Positions 12,546 through 25,558 of a DNA stretch of 64,000 nucleotides are shown one piece after another. Both the position numbers and the translations under genes were made by a program. The DNA comes from Orientallactaga sibirica (Eukaryota; Chordata; Mammalia; Rodentia; Dipodidae): NCBI GenBank assembly GCA_036365145.1, contig JAEOAD010001365.1, forward strand, positions 3,865,001-3,929,000, in the 5' to 3' direction. How positions within the stretch are numbered: position 1 is the stretch's first letter; each line of letters opens with the position of its first letter. A model generated the notes under the pieces. That model searched no databases, had not been told where the DNA came from, and was given only the letters and a program-made list of their open reading frames with translations.

Positions 12546-12835
12546 GTCATGTATACATGAGTGCGACACGTGCCGTGGGTATGCATGTATATATGAGTGT
12601 GACACGTTCTGTGGGTATGCATGTATGTATGAGTGTAACACGTGCCGTGGGTATGCATGTATACATGAGTGCGACATGTGCCGTGGGTATGCATGTATGC
12701 ATGAGTGTCACATGTGTCATGGGTATGCATGTATGTATGAGTGTAACACGTGCCGTGGGTATGCATGTATACATGAGTGCGACATGTGCTGAGGGCATAT
12801 ACTATGAGTGTGACATGTGCCATGGGTATGTACTA
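12546..12835. repeat. 36-bp minisatellite, about 7 copies
   Basis: The landmark gggtatgcatgtat starts at 12577, 12613, 12649, 12685, 12721 and 12757, an exact 36-bp period. A degenerate copy starts near 12793 and a decaying tail of related ATG/GTATG-rich sequence runs to about 12930. Its period is also divisible by three, so it opens spurious 12-residue-repeat frames on both strands. Confidence 0.93.
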
Positions 12836-13557
12836 GTGTGGCATGTGAGTGGCATGCTGTGGGTATGTATGTAGCATTTGTGAATGTGGCTTATGCTATG
12901 AGTATGTATGTGGTATGAGTGTTACACATGTGTGTGAATTCTGTGCTGTGGGTGTACACATAGTGAGTAAGCAGGTCCTGGCTGGCTCTGGTGATTCGAA
13001 GTTGACTCCTGCTGCCAACTATGGTTTCACAACAGGGACGGAGTATTTTGTTACCCTCCCAGCTTAAGGGTTTCCAAACCATGCAGGTTATTCCCACTTG
13101 GATGGGCAGACAGACCTGCACTGAGGAACCCTGAGATACATGTGGCATCCACAGAGTCTGTTTGTTGCTGGCGAATTTTCCTAAGTCCTGTCTGTCTGGT
13201 GGGTACATCACCATGCAAGCCCCAGCTCTACAAGCCACATATGAAATCTTAGTTACAGGCCTCTGCCTCTTTATGACACATTAGCCAAGGTTTCTAGGCC
13301 TCCAGACTCACTTTCTGGCCTCTGCTGCTTCTCTGTCTTGTGAGCTCTGTCCTATTTGTTGTGTTTTGTGCAGCCCTTGTGCATGGGCGGGGGGAGGTTT
13401 CTGCAGAGGGGCAGCCAGGATCCAAAGTGAATTGTGGCCATGGACTTGGGTCAGTCAGCAGTTAACATCCCCAGTGCTGAGTAGGCTAACCTTCTTTGCT
13501 CACAGTTGGCTGAGTTTTACATGAAATTATAGGGGGTCTTTATAAAGTGTCATCCAG

Positions 13558-13828
13558 GGCTGGAGAGATGGCTTAGCGGCTAAGGCTGAGAACGCTGGTT
13601 CCAATGTCCAGCTGTTCCAATCTCCAGGTCCCACATTTAGCCAGAAGCAAAGTGAGGCAAGGGCACAATGCTGCACTTGCCCACAAGGGGGCGCACACAT
13701 CTGGATTTCGTTCACAGCAGCTGAGAGACTGCTGGTGTGCCCATTCTCTGTCTCCCTCTCCCTCTCTCTCTGTCTCTCTCTGTGTCTCTCTCCAAAAAAT
13801 AAATAAAAAATAATAATAAAAATTTTTT
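13558..13828 (+). repeat. B2-like SINE, long variant, with 13-bp target duplication
   Basis: Head ggctggagagatggcttag. The middle is a subfamily variant with an extra 'gaggcaagggcacaatg ... cccacaagggggcgcacac' block absent from the other copies. It is followed by a CT-rich segment and an AATAAA-rich tail. Flanked by perfect 13-bp repeats aagtgtcatccag at 13545-13557 and 13829-13841. Confidence 0.9.
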
Positions 13829-14194
13829 AAGTGTCATCCAGCCACCGTAATATGTGGCCATTGGTGGGATGTTGGGTCCATCTGCTCTTCTGGCCCACGT
13901 GCTTGCTCATGGTCATCCCAGCTCTGCCTGCTAACCTCAGACCAAGCTGTGTAGAGCCTTGCGTTGCCTCCAGTTAGGAGCATGCCCTCCTCGGTCCTTA
14001 CCCTGTAAAGACAAACTTATTATATCTCTCTCCATGGCTCCCTGGACCACTGTCCCACTTGCTCCAGAACTTGGACACTTTTGTCCACAGCCTAGAATGG
14101 AACTCTAAAGAGATATGGCTTGGCCTGTTATTACCACTAAAGCACAAATATGTCCTTACTTTTCTATCAGGAAAAAAAAAGCCAAAATACCAAT

Positions 14195-14250
14195 GGTTGA
14201 GGTGTAGCTCAGTAGTAGAATGTGCAAGGCCCTGGATTAGATCCTGGGGT
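14195..14250 (+). repeat. ID-type SINE fragment
   Basis: ggtgtagctcagtagtagaa followed by tgcaaggccctggattagat: A-box half and B-box-like half of an ID element (tRNA-Ala-derived), diverged. Confidence 0.7.
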
Positions 14251-14594
14251 AGATCATTTTCCCATTGCTGACAAACACTTGATGGCTCCCCGTTCAGGCA
14301 TCTCAGCCCAGCTTGTGGAGAAGCTAAGGCAACGAGGGTGTCTGGCCCATGGCACTGGCTGAGGCAGCACTCTTCACATCTGCCTGGATTAGGAAACAGA
14401 GCTGGACCAGAAGCAGGCCAAACTGTAACTCTCATGGCCTGCCCCAGCAGCCCATGTCCACCAGCTAGAAGGTTCCATAGTCTCTCTAAACAGCACCACT
14501 GACTACGGACCCTTGAGCCTATTGGATGCATTTCAGATTCAAACCATAATAGATACTTGGCATTCCCCCTCCAAAAACAGGAAAGAAGCAAGGA

Positions 14595-14885
14595 AAGGTC
14601 ATTTAATTTTTATGCAAATGTATTGTACACGTGTGTGCTTGTGCACGAGCACATATGTGTATGTGGGTGGAGACAGCCTCAGGAACACCATCCATCTTTT
14701 TTCGAGACGCGATCTTTCCTTGGCTTGGAGCTCATCAGTTAGGCTGCACTGGCTGGCCAGTGAGACACAGGGACCCTCCCATCTCTCTTTCCCTAGCACT
14801 GGGGTTACACCCAGGATTTTACATGATTTGGGGGATCAAACTCAGGTGCTCATACAGGAAAGTCCTTCACTGACTTAAATTAACT
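14595..14885 (-). repeat. B4-like composite SINE, antisense
   Basis: An alternating GT-rich tail (gtgtgtgcttgtgcacg) is followed by 'gagctcatcagttaggct ... ggctggccagtgagac' and 'gatcaaactcaggtgctcat'. This is the complement of the tRNA-headed B4/RSINE layout. A sense relative lies at 42.13-42.49 kb. Confidence 0.65.
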
Positions 14886-15365
14886 CTTGGATGGGGAGAT
14901 AAACAAAATTAAATGCCAACATTTAGGCCAGAGTGGAGTATCTGTATGGGGTGAAGGGGGCAGGGCTCCTTGCAGCTCCTGCTGTGGGAGTGTGGCATTG
15001 TCCTGTGGTTGGTGAAAATGGCCTGGGCTGGGCTGCAGGTGAAATCTGGGTCAGCCTTGCCTGCATTAGATGCTTCTGTAAACCATGTCTTGTATTTGAA
15101 ATTGCTTTTTTCTTCCAAAGAAGCTAGAGGTTCAAGAAGGCTGTCTCTACTAAGGTAGGCATCAGGGAAGTTTGCTATAGGCAAAGGTACCAAACCCAGC
15201 CACACTCCATCCTTTGTAGAATATGCTTGTCGCCTGCGCACACTGGTGCCTTTTTTCTGAAGCCAGCCAATCCCAGTGCAGCCTGTGGTTATCTGCAGCT
15301 CACCTGAAGCCCACCGTCCCCATGTCTTTGAGCATGGCCATGTGCTCTCCTGATGTTTACTTCTG

Positions 15366-15425
15366 GTTTTTTTGTTTCTGTTTTTTGAGGCAGGATCTCA
15401 CTGTGGCCCAGGCTGACATGGGAGG
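15366..15425 (-). repeat. B1 SINE fragment
   Basis: Antisense B1 end 'ttttttgaggcaggatctcactgtggcccaggctgac' only; the rest is missing. Confidence 0.7.
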
Positions 15426-16329
15426 GCTACTTCTTTTGGGATGGGACCATGTCTCCAAAAGCTGAGGGAGCACTGTGGCTGGGTGGGGCTAGGAACTTCA
15501 TGTAGAGAGAGGGAACTGAGTCTGAGGCTTCATGAAGGGATCTGTGAAGGACGGCTGGCTGTTGGGGGTTCCACCGCAGAGGGGATGTGCCTGGTTGTAG
15601 CCAAACTCGGCACTGTGACTTGATTCGGATTATTCTTGTGGCCTGTATGCTCCCACCATGACAATAGGACCAGCCAGAGAGGGGAGCGGGTGTCCCGCCC
15701 CACCTCCCTGCTGTTCCTAAAATCCTTTGTGTTGAGGAAATATTTCACTTGCAAGACACCTAATTATCCTGTGAGGTTTGCGAGGCAAGTCTGAAAGCCC
15801 ATCGAATCTAGCAAAACCGTTTCTGCATAACAACTTCTTAATACCCAATCATAACAATTATACATAATTTGTGTTTACAGTGCCTGGAAGATTAAACTGC
15901 TGCACACAGACATTCTCCAAAACAGGCCTTGAATGTGCAGGGCAGGCAGGGATGCCACTTGGCATGCCCACGGGCTGCCTTTGGTGCTGGGTGGCCTGTT
16001 GCTCTGTTACTGGGTGAGCAGGGTGAGGCCGTCTGGGCCTGCTTCTCAGGGCTGGGCTGAGCTGGGGCCCTGTGGGAAGCTCTGCTCGGGCCTCCAGGAG
16101 GGAGTGGAGGCCGCTTCTCACTGTCCCTCACCAGCACAGGACAGGCAGCAGGTGTCTCATGTGAGACCTGAGGTCCCAAGGCAAGTGATAAGGATAAGCA
16201 GGGTTTCAACAGTCCAGAATCTAGAATCTAGGTATTGTGGCCTCTCTGGAGTTCAGCTTTCTTTTCTTTCATCCTCTGTTTCCTTCTTTTTTAATTTTGT
16301 TTTCATTTTGTTTGGTTGGTTTGTGTTTG

Positions 16330-16440
16330 TTCGAAATCGGGTTTTGCCGTGTATCTCAGGCTGGCATTGAACTCACTGCGTAGCCCAGGCTCACTGAACG
16401 TGTAGTGGTCCTCCTGCCTGAGCTCTCCCGAGTGCTTTCT
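16330..16440 (-). repeat. B1-type SINE, diverged
   Basis: Antisense pattern with gttttgccgtgtatctcagg, ctggcattgaactcactg, cgtagcccaggctc and 'tcctcctgcctgagctctcccgagtgc'. Diverged and truncated at the 5' head. Confidence 0.65.
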
Positions 16441-16874
16441 GATCCACCAGACCCTGAAACCTCCTCCAGGAGCTGCCCAGGGGAACGCAGCACGACGCAA
16501 TAGCTCACTGCCCCCATAGACGTTTATTCTCACTGCTAGATCCTTGCCAAGGTTGGGCCATCTCCTGCCCTACTTGTCACTAGGTGTGTAGGACTCTGCT
16601 GGTGTCCTGCTGACTCCGAGGCCTCCCTTGGCACTGACACTGGGCCCAGCCTGGAGTCAGGACCTATCTGTCCCTGCAGTGTTGGATGCTGGGCCTGCCT
16701 GCTGGGGTGAGAGTGTGTTGCTGGGCCTAGCCAGTTTCCTTCTGTCCTCCCTGGAGAGTGCCCTGCCCTGTCTTCGTCTCCGTCTCCGTGGGGTTTTAAC
16801 CCCACCTGTCTGCCCAGTACTTCTCCCCTGAGTGGCAGCTGTACGTGAGCCCTTCCTGGTAGGACAAGTGGTAG

Positions 16875-18256
<1,382 letters not shown>

Positions 18257-18334
18257 TGGCGAGAACGCAGCTGTGCTACACTACGGCCACGCCGGGGCCC
18301 CCAATGACCGGACCATTAAGGATGGAGACATGTG
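18257..18334 (+). CDS. PEPD: PEPD coding exon 11 (residues 247-273)
   Basis: A 78-nt exon flanked by ttgcag and gtaagt. The first base completes Ser247, 25 whole codons follow, and the last two bases (TG) begin Cys273. The translation runs [19 protein letters not shown]255 (codon 18279-18281) is the conserved active-site histidine of prolidase that contacts the substrate. The following Gly-Asp-Met-Cys leads into the first metal-binding exon. Phase matches both neighbours. The sequence is intact with no frameshift. Confidence 0.96.
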
Positions 18335-19099
18335 GTAAGTGAGGCTGAGCTGTTGCCGCCCCTCTGCACAAGCAGCCTGGCCAGCGGTAGATGCTGTGTG
18401 TCAAGGTCAGCCAGGGTCCTGACCACAACAAGGTCCTTATGCCAGCATTTAGCCCAGACTTCTCTGCCTCAGCCATCGACCTCCATGGTGCCTCCTCCAT
18501 ACCAGAGTTTGTGCCCTTCTACCAGTGAGCCCAATGAGGTTGGCAGAAGATAGGCCCCATTTTCTGTGGGGCTATGAAATGTGTGCCCCGGCCTCTCCTA
18601 GGCTGTCCTTTCATTCAGTTAACTCTGCCCTTAGACCTGTGTCTTAGTGCCCAGAACCTGGGAGCCACTAGAATCTGAAATCTGCCAGCCTCAGCCATGG
18701 GGCCCCATGGCATACACTGCCATGACTTCAGCTTTGCTGTGCCCTCGGCCTTCATAGAGGCCAGGTGCTGCCTGGTACTTTTCTGTTGCTCTTGGGCTAG
18801 GACAGGACACAGGAACCTGATCCCAGGGCAGAGGCCAAGGCCAGCCACACCAGCAGATCCTGCCATCCTGGGGGCCCTGGGCAGAGGCCCCGCCATAGCC
18901 ATGTGCCTATGAGTTTGTCTCTTCTGTGAGCTCCACACATCCCGGACTTAATCCCAGAGACAAGTGGGGCCCAGCCAGGGTTCTGTGCACCTCATGTGTC
19001 CACATGCCCAGGTGCTGTGTCCCCGGCAGCCCTCATGGGCAGCACGTGACACCTGTGACTCCTGGTGCAGCTGTGCGCCGGAGCCATCTGAGGAAACCC

Positions 19100-19345
19100 A
19101 CGGATGTTTATGCCAAGCCCAAATGGGTGATTTTGTTTTTGTAGTGCTAACTTTGAAATGTAGCCAGTGGAATAATTATGAGTTTATTATAGTCAATTTA
19201 TTATGCAGCATTTAGAACATGTTTTGTTGATTACTGCCACTGCCAGATTGCTGGCGGCATTTATAATCCATTGTTTTATTGAAATTGATCTGCCGAGCGC
19301 CTACTGCCTTCGGTAAATAATAAATCACAAAAGCCACACTACTTC
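19100..19345. promoter_or_regulatory. AT-rich candidate conserved non-coding element
   Basis: SINE-free AT-rich block with repeated TTTATTA/TTTATAA and one taatcc motif, abruptly bounded by GC-rich intron on both sides. Confidence 0.35.
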
Positions 19346-19936
19346 ATCACAGGAGGGAGAGCCAGGACATGGGTGTGACGTGGAGGTCGTCCCCCACAGC
19401 TGATGGCCTCCCGGGCTAGCACACGGGCTGCATACCTGTCACAGTGGTGGCTCCCAGTCCTAGTCTTTGACGTGGGGTGAAAGTGCCCAGAGGTATTTCA
19501 GCTTAGTAATGGGTCTGTTAGGGGATTCTGAGCTGGTCCAAAGTAGTGGAAAGGAGGGAAGTTTCTGAGGGGCAGTCAGCCCCTTCTGTTTCTCCCTCCA
19601 CACTCCTCAGCACTGCCCTCCCCCACACACACGTGCGTGAGAGCCATACTGGGTGATCAAGAGCTTAGAGGGTCTCCCCTCCTTAGATGAGCACTCCCCC
19701 AAGTCCCCATTTCCCACCATTCCTGGGTATCGTAGGCACCAGCTCCAGGGCTGTCTGAGGGTCAGTGCACAGTGCTGGGATGGGCCCGTGCATGTGTAGA
19801 CCCTCAGCAGGCAGCAGCTCCAGTAGACCGGGCAGGCTGGGGCTTCCGCCTACATTGGGAGCCTGAGACTTGTGACTCACATGCTAGCCCTACTTCAGAG
19901 CTGTGCAAGAACAAGGCCTCGTTTATTCAGAAGGGT

Positions 19937-20085
19937 TTGTTTGTATTTTAATTGATATAAGGGCTCACTTCATAGCCCAGGCTGACCCTGAACTCACTCT
20001 GTAGTCCAAGCTAGCCTTCCAGCTAGCCTTCCTCCTGCTTCAGCTTCCCAATGCTGGGTGATAAGTGTGAGTCACTACACGTCCT
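19937..20085 (-). repeat. B1-type SINE
   Basis: Antisense B1 with 'cttcatagcccaggctgac', 'tgaactcactctgtagtcc' and 'cagcttcccaatgctggg'. Contains a small internal duplication of ctagccttcc. Confidence 0.75.
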
Positions 20086-20316
20086 GCTCACAGGCCAGGA
20101 GGGGGCGGGGACATGTGCAGCGTCTACTCTCTGGACCTCCTGCCGGTAGTCCGGAGCCAGGAGGCCTGTGCAGGGCCTGCTGCCATGAAGCCTCTTGGGG
20201 TTTTCCTGTTGGCTCCCAGAGCACTTTCTGGCCATGTCCCTGGAGTTCCCATGAATCCCCTCAGCAGGTTACTGTCCTGCAAAAAGCATCATCTGCTTTC
20301 TGTTTGCTCTTCACGA

Positions 20317-20340
20317 CAGACAGACAGACAGACAGACAGG
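20317..20340. repeat. (ACAG)n microsatellite
   Basis: Five to six perfect gaca tetranucleotides. Confidence 0.9.
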
Positions 20341-20812
20341 GCTTCTTCCCCAGGCTCACCAGGTATGGCACCCTTGCTCGTTGATGTTTCCAGCACGCTC
20401 ACAGGAAAGACACAAAGGACAGTGTCCAACAAGGTCACTGGAGGCCTTCTCGAGGGCAGGCCCCTGAAGGCTGCTTCCTACCCCCCCCCCAGCAGGTGGG
20501 ATTTAAGCACATTTAAGGTGGGAGGGGCTCAGGGGCCACTGGTTTGGGGTGAGGAATGTCCCTCAGGCACTTTTCTGAGCTCTCTCATAGCCAGCTCGGT
20601 CTGTGGACACCAGAGCCTTCAGGCAGATAGAGGCTGCACTGGGCTGCTGGGAAGGACATCCTACATGCCTAACCCACTAGGAAGCCCAGACTCCCCAGGC
20701 TGAGCCATGCCTGTGCAAGACTCCCCTGCCTCCTGGCTCACCGCATGGGACAGAGGGTATGTCCTCAGGGGCTTCTGATTAGGAAAGCACCTAGAACACC
20801 CCTCCTCGCTGC

Positions 20813-20838
20813 TTCCTCCTCCTCCTCCTCCTCCTCCC
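20813..20838. repeat. (TCC)n microsatellite
   Basis: About eight tandem tcc triplets. Confidence 0.9.
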
Positions 20839-23800
20839 ACCATGAGATCAAGTGACAGGGCCAGGTGTCATGGCCCGTCCCAAAACTTCCAGAGCCAAGT
20901 CCACAGATGTTTCAGGTTTGGGCTGCCTCTATGGCAGGATATGGCGATGGCTGTGGGCGGGACCTTCTATCACTGGCCAGAAGAGGGCAGTGTTGCCTCA
21001 GGACGCAGGCCATCCTCTCTAGGGTAGGGTTTGCTGCACTGCTCTACAGCCCAGCTGAGCGGCCTGCCTCAGACTGAACAGCTTGCTAGTGTCCCTTCTT
21101 TTACCATCCTGCCGTGGCCTCGTCTGTCTCCTTGCCATGGTAGTGGCCATTGCCTGAGGTCACCAAAACTCAGGGAAATAAGGAAAGGACTGTGATGTTA
21201 TTCTAGGACCGTCAGTACTTGAAGGCACCCGGGTGACACTAGAGCCTTCTGCGTGCCAACCCGTCCCCCCTGGGCTAAGCATTGGCATCACTTGGGTACT
21301 GCAGGCTGGGATGTGATGACTGCCTGTTCCTGGTTCTGTCTGGCATCTGTCTGCACACTGTGGCCGCCGGGCCTAGGGCTCTTCCTCCACTCCGAGAGCC
21401 TGGGGGAGGGGATCTACAAGTCCTGTTTTACCTGTGCCTGGTTCCTGGCATACAGAACATCTGCCACCTCAGGGCCAGCTCCTTGCTGCCAGGCAAGCCC
21501 TCTTCTTTCCAGCCTGTCGTGCTGTTGCCTCAGGGATTGCCACCAGGGGGCCCATCCAAGCAGTGTCCCCGTGTGTGCAGTCTGGAGTGGCGTGCTCCAG
21601 CAGGAATGGATCATGAACAGCCTCTGTCCTGACGGGTGAGCTCGGGTCTTCACGGTCCTATCGGGAGCATCCTTGACCTTCTAACCAGGGCCTATACTTG
21701 TAGACATGCTTGCTTCTGGCCACAAGCCAATGCCCTCTCCACATCTTTCCTCTCTCGACTAGTTTGTCACCATGTTGTGGCCCCACCCACTCTGCTGACG
21801 TCACGACCCATGGTTTTAAAAGCCCTGGTCTAGACAACAGGGTTTACAGACATCACAAGACACTAGTCACCCAAAGTGAGACGAAGCACATGCTGCGTGC
21901 ATGACAATGACTGCTGGCCTACCCACAGCCTGGCAGTCACTGCCTGATGCCCAGCCTGAAGTCCACAGGCATTAGATGCAGACAGCCCTCAGGGCAGGCA
22001 GAAGCTGAATGCCTGCTGCTGGCATGGGATGCCCTCCTCTTTACCAAGACCCCACAGGAGCAGCTGGCCTAGGGAGAGGGTCCCTTCATGAGTCCACCAG
22101 TGGCTGCTACTGGCCACACCTAGAGGCCCGCATGCACAAAGGCCTGCCTGGGAACTGGCAGCAGGCAGCTAACCTGTGTCTCAAGGAGACCAGTGCTCTG
22201 TGGTCAGTCTATAAGGACTGCCTGCAGCTGCAGACACATGAGTGAGCCAGCTGCCTGCCTTCTCTGTCTTGCTCAGGCCTGGAGGAAAGGGAGGTCTTTC
22301 CGTTGTTCAGAGCCCCCGTAGCCTGGCCTGGGATGCAGACTGGAGCCCCGCATAAATGAGTGTGCAGAGCACACACGTGCGTGAGGCAGCATTTGGGTGA
22401 GACACAGCTGAGCACTGGGTCACGTACTAAGGAGACGCTCCAAGCTGAGTACAAAGTGGCCCTGAATAAACATTGCAGCATTTCCCTCAGGGGCCTTCCA
22501 TTTGTGGGCTGGCTGGTCCCTGCGAGGAGGCTGAGAGAGTTGAGTGAGGCCTGGGGAGGGTCTGGGTGGCCAGTAGTGGCAGGTAGCCCAGGCCTGAAGC
22601 TGCCCAAAGAAGAGCCAGCAGAAGACAGAGCCTCTTATCCCAGCCAGAACGACAGCCATAGGAACACATGTGGGGGAGACGCCAGCATACTGCCTGGAGA
22701 TGTGTAATCTCCCCAGATGTCTCAGATTAGCACACAGAACCACTCAGCCAACGATGGTAGTGTCCCTGGTGGGAGTCTCCACGCCGCCAGGAAGAGGGGA
22801 TCTTGCTTTCTCGATGGAGCCAAGAGTGACTGAATTCTCCACTGTCGTTTTGCATGGCAAGGACAGGCGCGGTAGACAGAAGTGGAGGAGCATGATTTAT
22901 AAACGTGATGGCTTTCGTCCCTGGACTCCAAATGGCTTGAATCGGAATCATTTATGCGTGGAGAAGCGCTGAGGGGGATTTAAAAAAAAGAAAAAAAACT
23001 TTTTTTAAAAAGGCAAAAAAAGATGGGGAACTGAGAACACAAAAATAGACTGAAGCCTGTGCCTGCATTGTTGGGCAGGATGGAGCTGGCTTACTGGTGT
23101 ACACTTCCTTCTCCAGAAAGTGGGTGATTTTATACAAAAAAAAAAAAAAAAAAAGTTGAAGCCCTCTAAAAGCTGGAGACAAAGCCACGCTGGCTAAAGA
23201 AATCCAGGTGCTACCATCTCATCTCTCGGTGTTACCGAAGAGGGTTTAGAGAACTTGAGTCTGAGCTGTACTGACGAGTCTTGTTCTAGATAATTCCAGC
23301 ATTTGTGTGCGCCTGTGGGCTTCCTGGTTTAAAAAAATAGTTCCATTTCTGTTTTTCCTTTAGATCAGCACCAGTAGAACTTTCTACCCCAGAGGGCTGC
23401 TGCAGGTCGCCCCTGTAAGACACACCCCAGGAATTAGTGTTCCCCACATGCCTGGCTTCATCCTGTCTGATAGGCCATTTATTCTCGGTTATTCTGAACC
23501 CACAAGACTGCAAAGCATTTTCCCTTGTTGACTCTGGGGATCCTCCCAGCAAACCGAGGCTGGGGCCGCCTGCAGTTCTTGCCACCACTGCAGACCACTC
23601 TGGCCCCAAGGATCTGCACACATATGCAGCAAGAGTGCTCTTCCCATGGTGACGTGGGGACATGGCGGCCCTGAGGGCTGAATGTCAGGACAAGACAGAC
23701 CAGTGTTGGCTTCAAGTGCTATTCCTTCCCCAACTCGGAGCTTTGCTGAGCCAATGTTCAGCCTCGGTTTCCCTTCAGTCTTGGGCTTCCCCATGCCCCA

Positions 23801-25147
23801 GTCTCCAGGCCTGCTCTGCGAGCACACAGAAATAAGCTGCTGGCCCCAAGAGCTGTGGCATCTCAGGGGCCTCTCGTGTTTCATTGCCCTCATGTAACTG
23901 AGCTGGGTGGATCCTCCAGAAGTGAGGCCCAGGCCCCCAGAGTCTGCTCCACACAGGGTCCCCCAGAGACTTTGACCTCACCCCAAGTTGGCTGGCATGC
24001 TAGTAAGGGGCTTTGCCCCGCCCCTGAGGATCACCTGAGATGTTATCAGTGCTTTGTGTGCTGTTGACACCATTTATGGTGTTTTGCAATCAGAAGAGAC
24101 GGAGATTAACAGTTGCCCTGCTGAGGACTTTGGATTCCCACAGAGCCAACAGGGATCCTGAGCTTTTCCTTTAAAGCGGGGGGGTGTGCCCGGTGAGCCA
24201 CGTGGCCTGCCTCCTGCTCTTGTGACATGGAGCCCTAAAGGTCTGCGTGCAGGCAGCCTCTAGAATGCCGCTCTCTGTCTGTCATTGGTAGCCTCCTGAG
24301 GTGGCACAGGTTGAGGAGTTGCTATGAGTGTGTAACCCTAGCCTCTCGCCACCCTGGTCTTCTGGGGTGACCCCATGCCATGGAGATGGGTACGTCCATG
24401 CAGGCTTGGGAGCCAGACCTGAGCCCAACAGCCCTTCGTGCCCAACAGGGCACGTTCTTATCTGCACTCACTGGCAGGCCCTGCTGTACCAGAAACCTAT
24501 CGTGGGCTGTGCAGAGGGCCGGCTCCATCCTCCTGACTCAGCAGACTGGCCTGTCTCCCACCACTGTCCAGCATTTGTTCTTGCGGCTCCTGGGCTTCTC
24601 CTGCCCTCCCTTGCCACAGTCCTCCTCATGGCCTGTGCCCTCCTTGGCCTCCTAGGGATGCAGAGCTGCCAGACAGGCAGTGAGGGTCAGGGTGTGGCAC
24701 CCTGTGCCCAGTCTCCATGAAAGCCCTTCCAGGCCAAAGGTCACACTGACAGTTCCTCCCTGCCTCTCCTCAGGCCCTGGATGGGACATGTCTGACCCAC
24801 CTCGGCAGGGAGACCTCCTGAGCTAGAGCAGAGCCAGACACCAGCCCCTAAGGGCTCCTCCCGGGCACTGTGGGCCTATCAGAAGCACCTGGCATAGCTC
24901 AGCCCGCATTCTCCGCCGGGCAGGTGTGTCTGGCATCCTTCTTCCTCCTCCTCTCCCTCCTGTGAGCATTGCCTCAGCCAGATTGGCTGCAGCCTAGGCC
25001 TGGGGGTGGGATCTGTTACCAGGCTCATATGGAGACTAGGTGACATGTAGGGGCTGGAGACATACTGCCCCTCCTACTTCTCTAAGTGGGTCCCCACAGG
25101 TGAAACTGCTGGGTCCATTTCCTTCCATCCTGCTCCCTCCTTTCCTG

Positions 25148-25216
25148 TAGTGGAGCTTGAACCCAGGGCCTTGTACTGCTAAGCAGGTGCTCTACCACTA
25201 AGCTACATCTTCAGCT
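25148..25216 (-). repeat. ID-type SINE, antisense
   Basis: gcttgaacccagggccttgt (complement of the B box) followed by gctctaccactaagctacat (complement of the A box): a full-length ID element. It directly abuts the B1 at 25220-25335; on the minus strand the order is B1 then ID. Confidence 0.85.
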
Positions 25217-25219
25217 CTT

Positions 25220-25335
25220 CCTACTGTTTGAGGCAGGGCCTCACTTCCTTAATCAGCCTGGCCTTGAACTTGTAATCTTTCTGCCTCTGCCTCCCAAGTA
25301 GTTGGGAGTACAGGCCTCGACCACCAAGCCAGACT
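25220..25335 (-). repeat. B1-type SINE adjoining an ID
   Basis: Antisense B1 with 'gaggcagggcctcacttcc', 'ggccttgaacttgtaatc' and 'gcctcccaagtagttggg'. Only a few bases separate it from the ID on its left. Confidence 0.8.
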
Positions 25336-25558
25336 GCCTGCATTGCAGCTTTTCATAGAAATGGAAGTCTCCCAGGACAATCCCGCTGTTCATTGTCCAC
25401 TGGGAGACACCAGGGTGGTGCTCTCTACACTGGTCACATCTCAAGATGGAGTGGGTTCAGTTCACTGCTGCAGCTAGGCCCCAGTGGGAAGAATAAAAGA
25501 TGGGCCTCCCTCCAAGTGCTGCCCTCCTGCCTCACTCCCCCCCCCCCGTCCTCTGCAG

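Larger units (their letters stand above)
18335..25558 (+). other. PEPD: PEPD intron 11
   Basis: A 7224-bp intron. It holds an AT-rich conserved-element-like block at about 19100-19345, an antisense B1 at 19.94-20.08 kb, short ACAG and TCC microsatellites, an AT-rich patch near 22.89-22.98 kb, poly-A/T tracts at about 22.98-23.16 kb, and an antisense ID next to an antisense B1 at 25.15-25.34 kb. It ends in a C-run (about 25537-25547) just before the ctgcag acceptor. I saw no coding exon in between. Confidence 0.85.

Noticed and set aside
12065..12823. 252-codon minus-strand frame with His/Thr/Cys repeats
   Set aside because: Its repetitive half is the complement of the 36-bp minisatellite; the rest has no recognisable domain.
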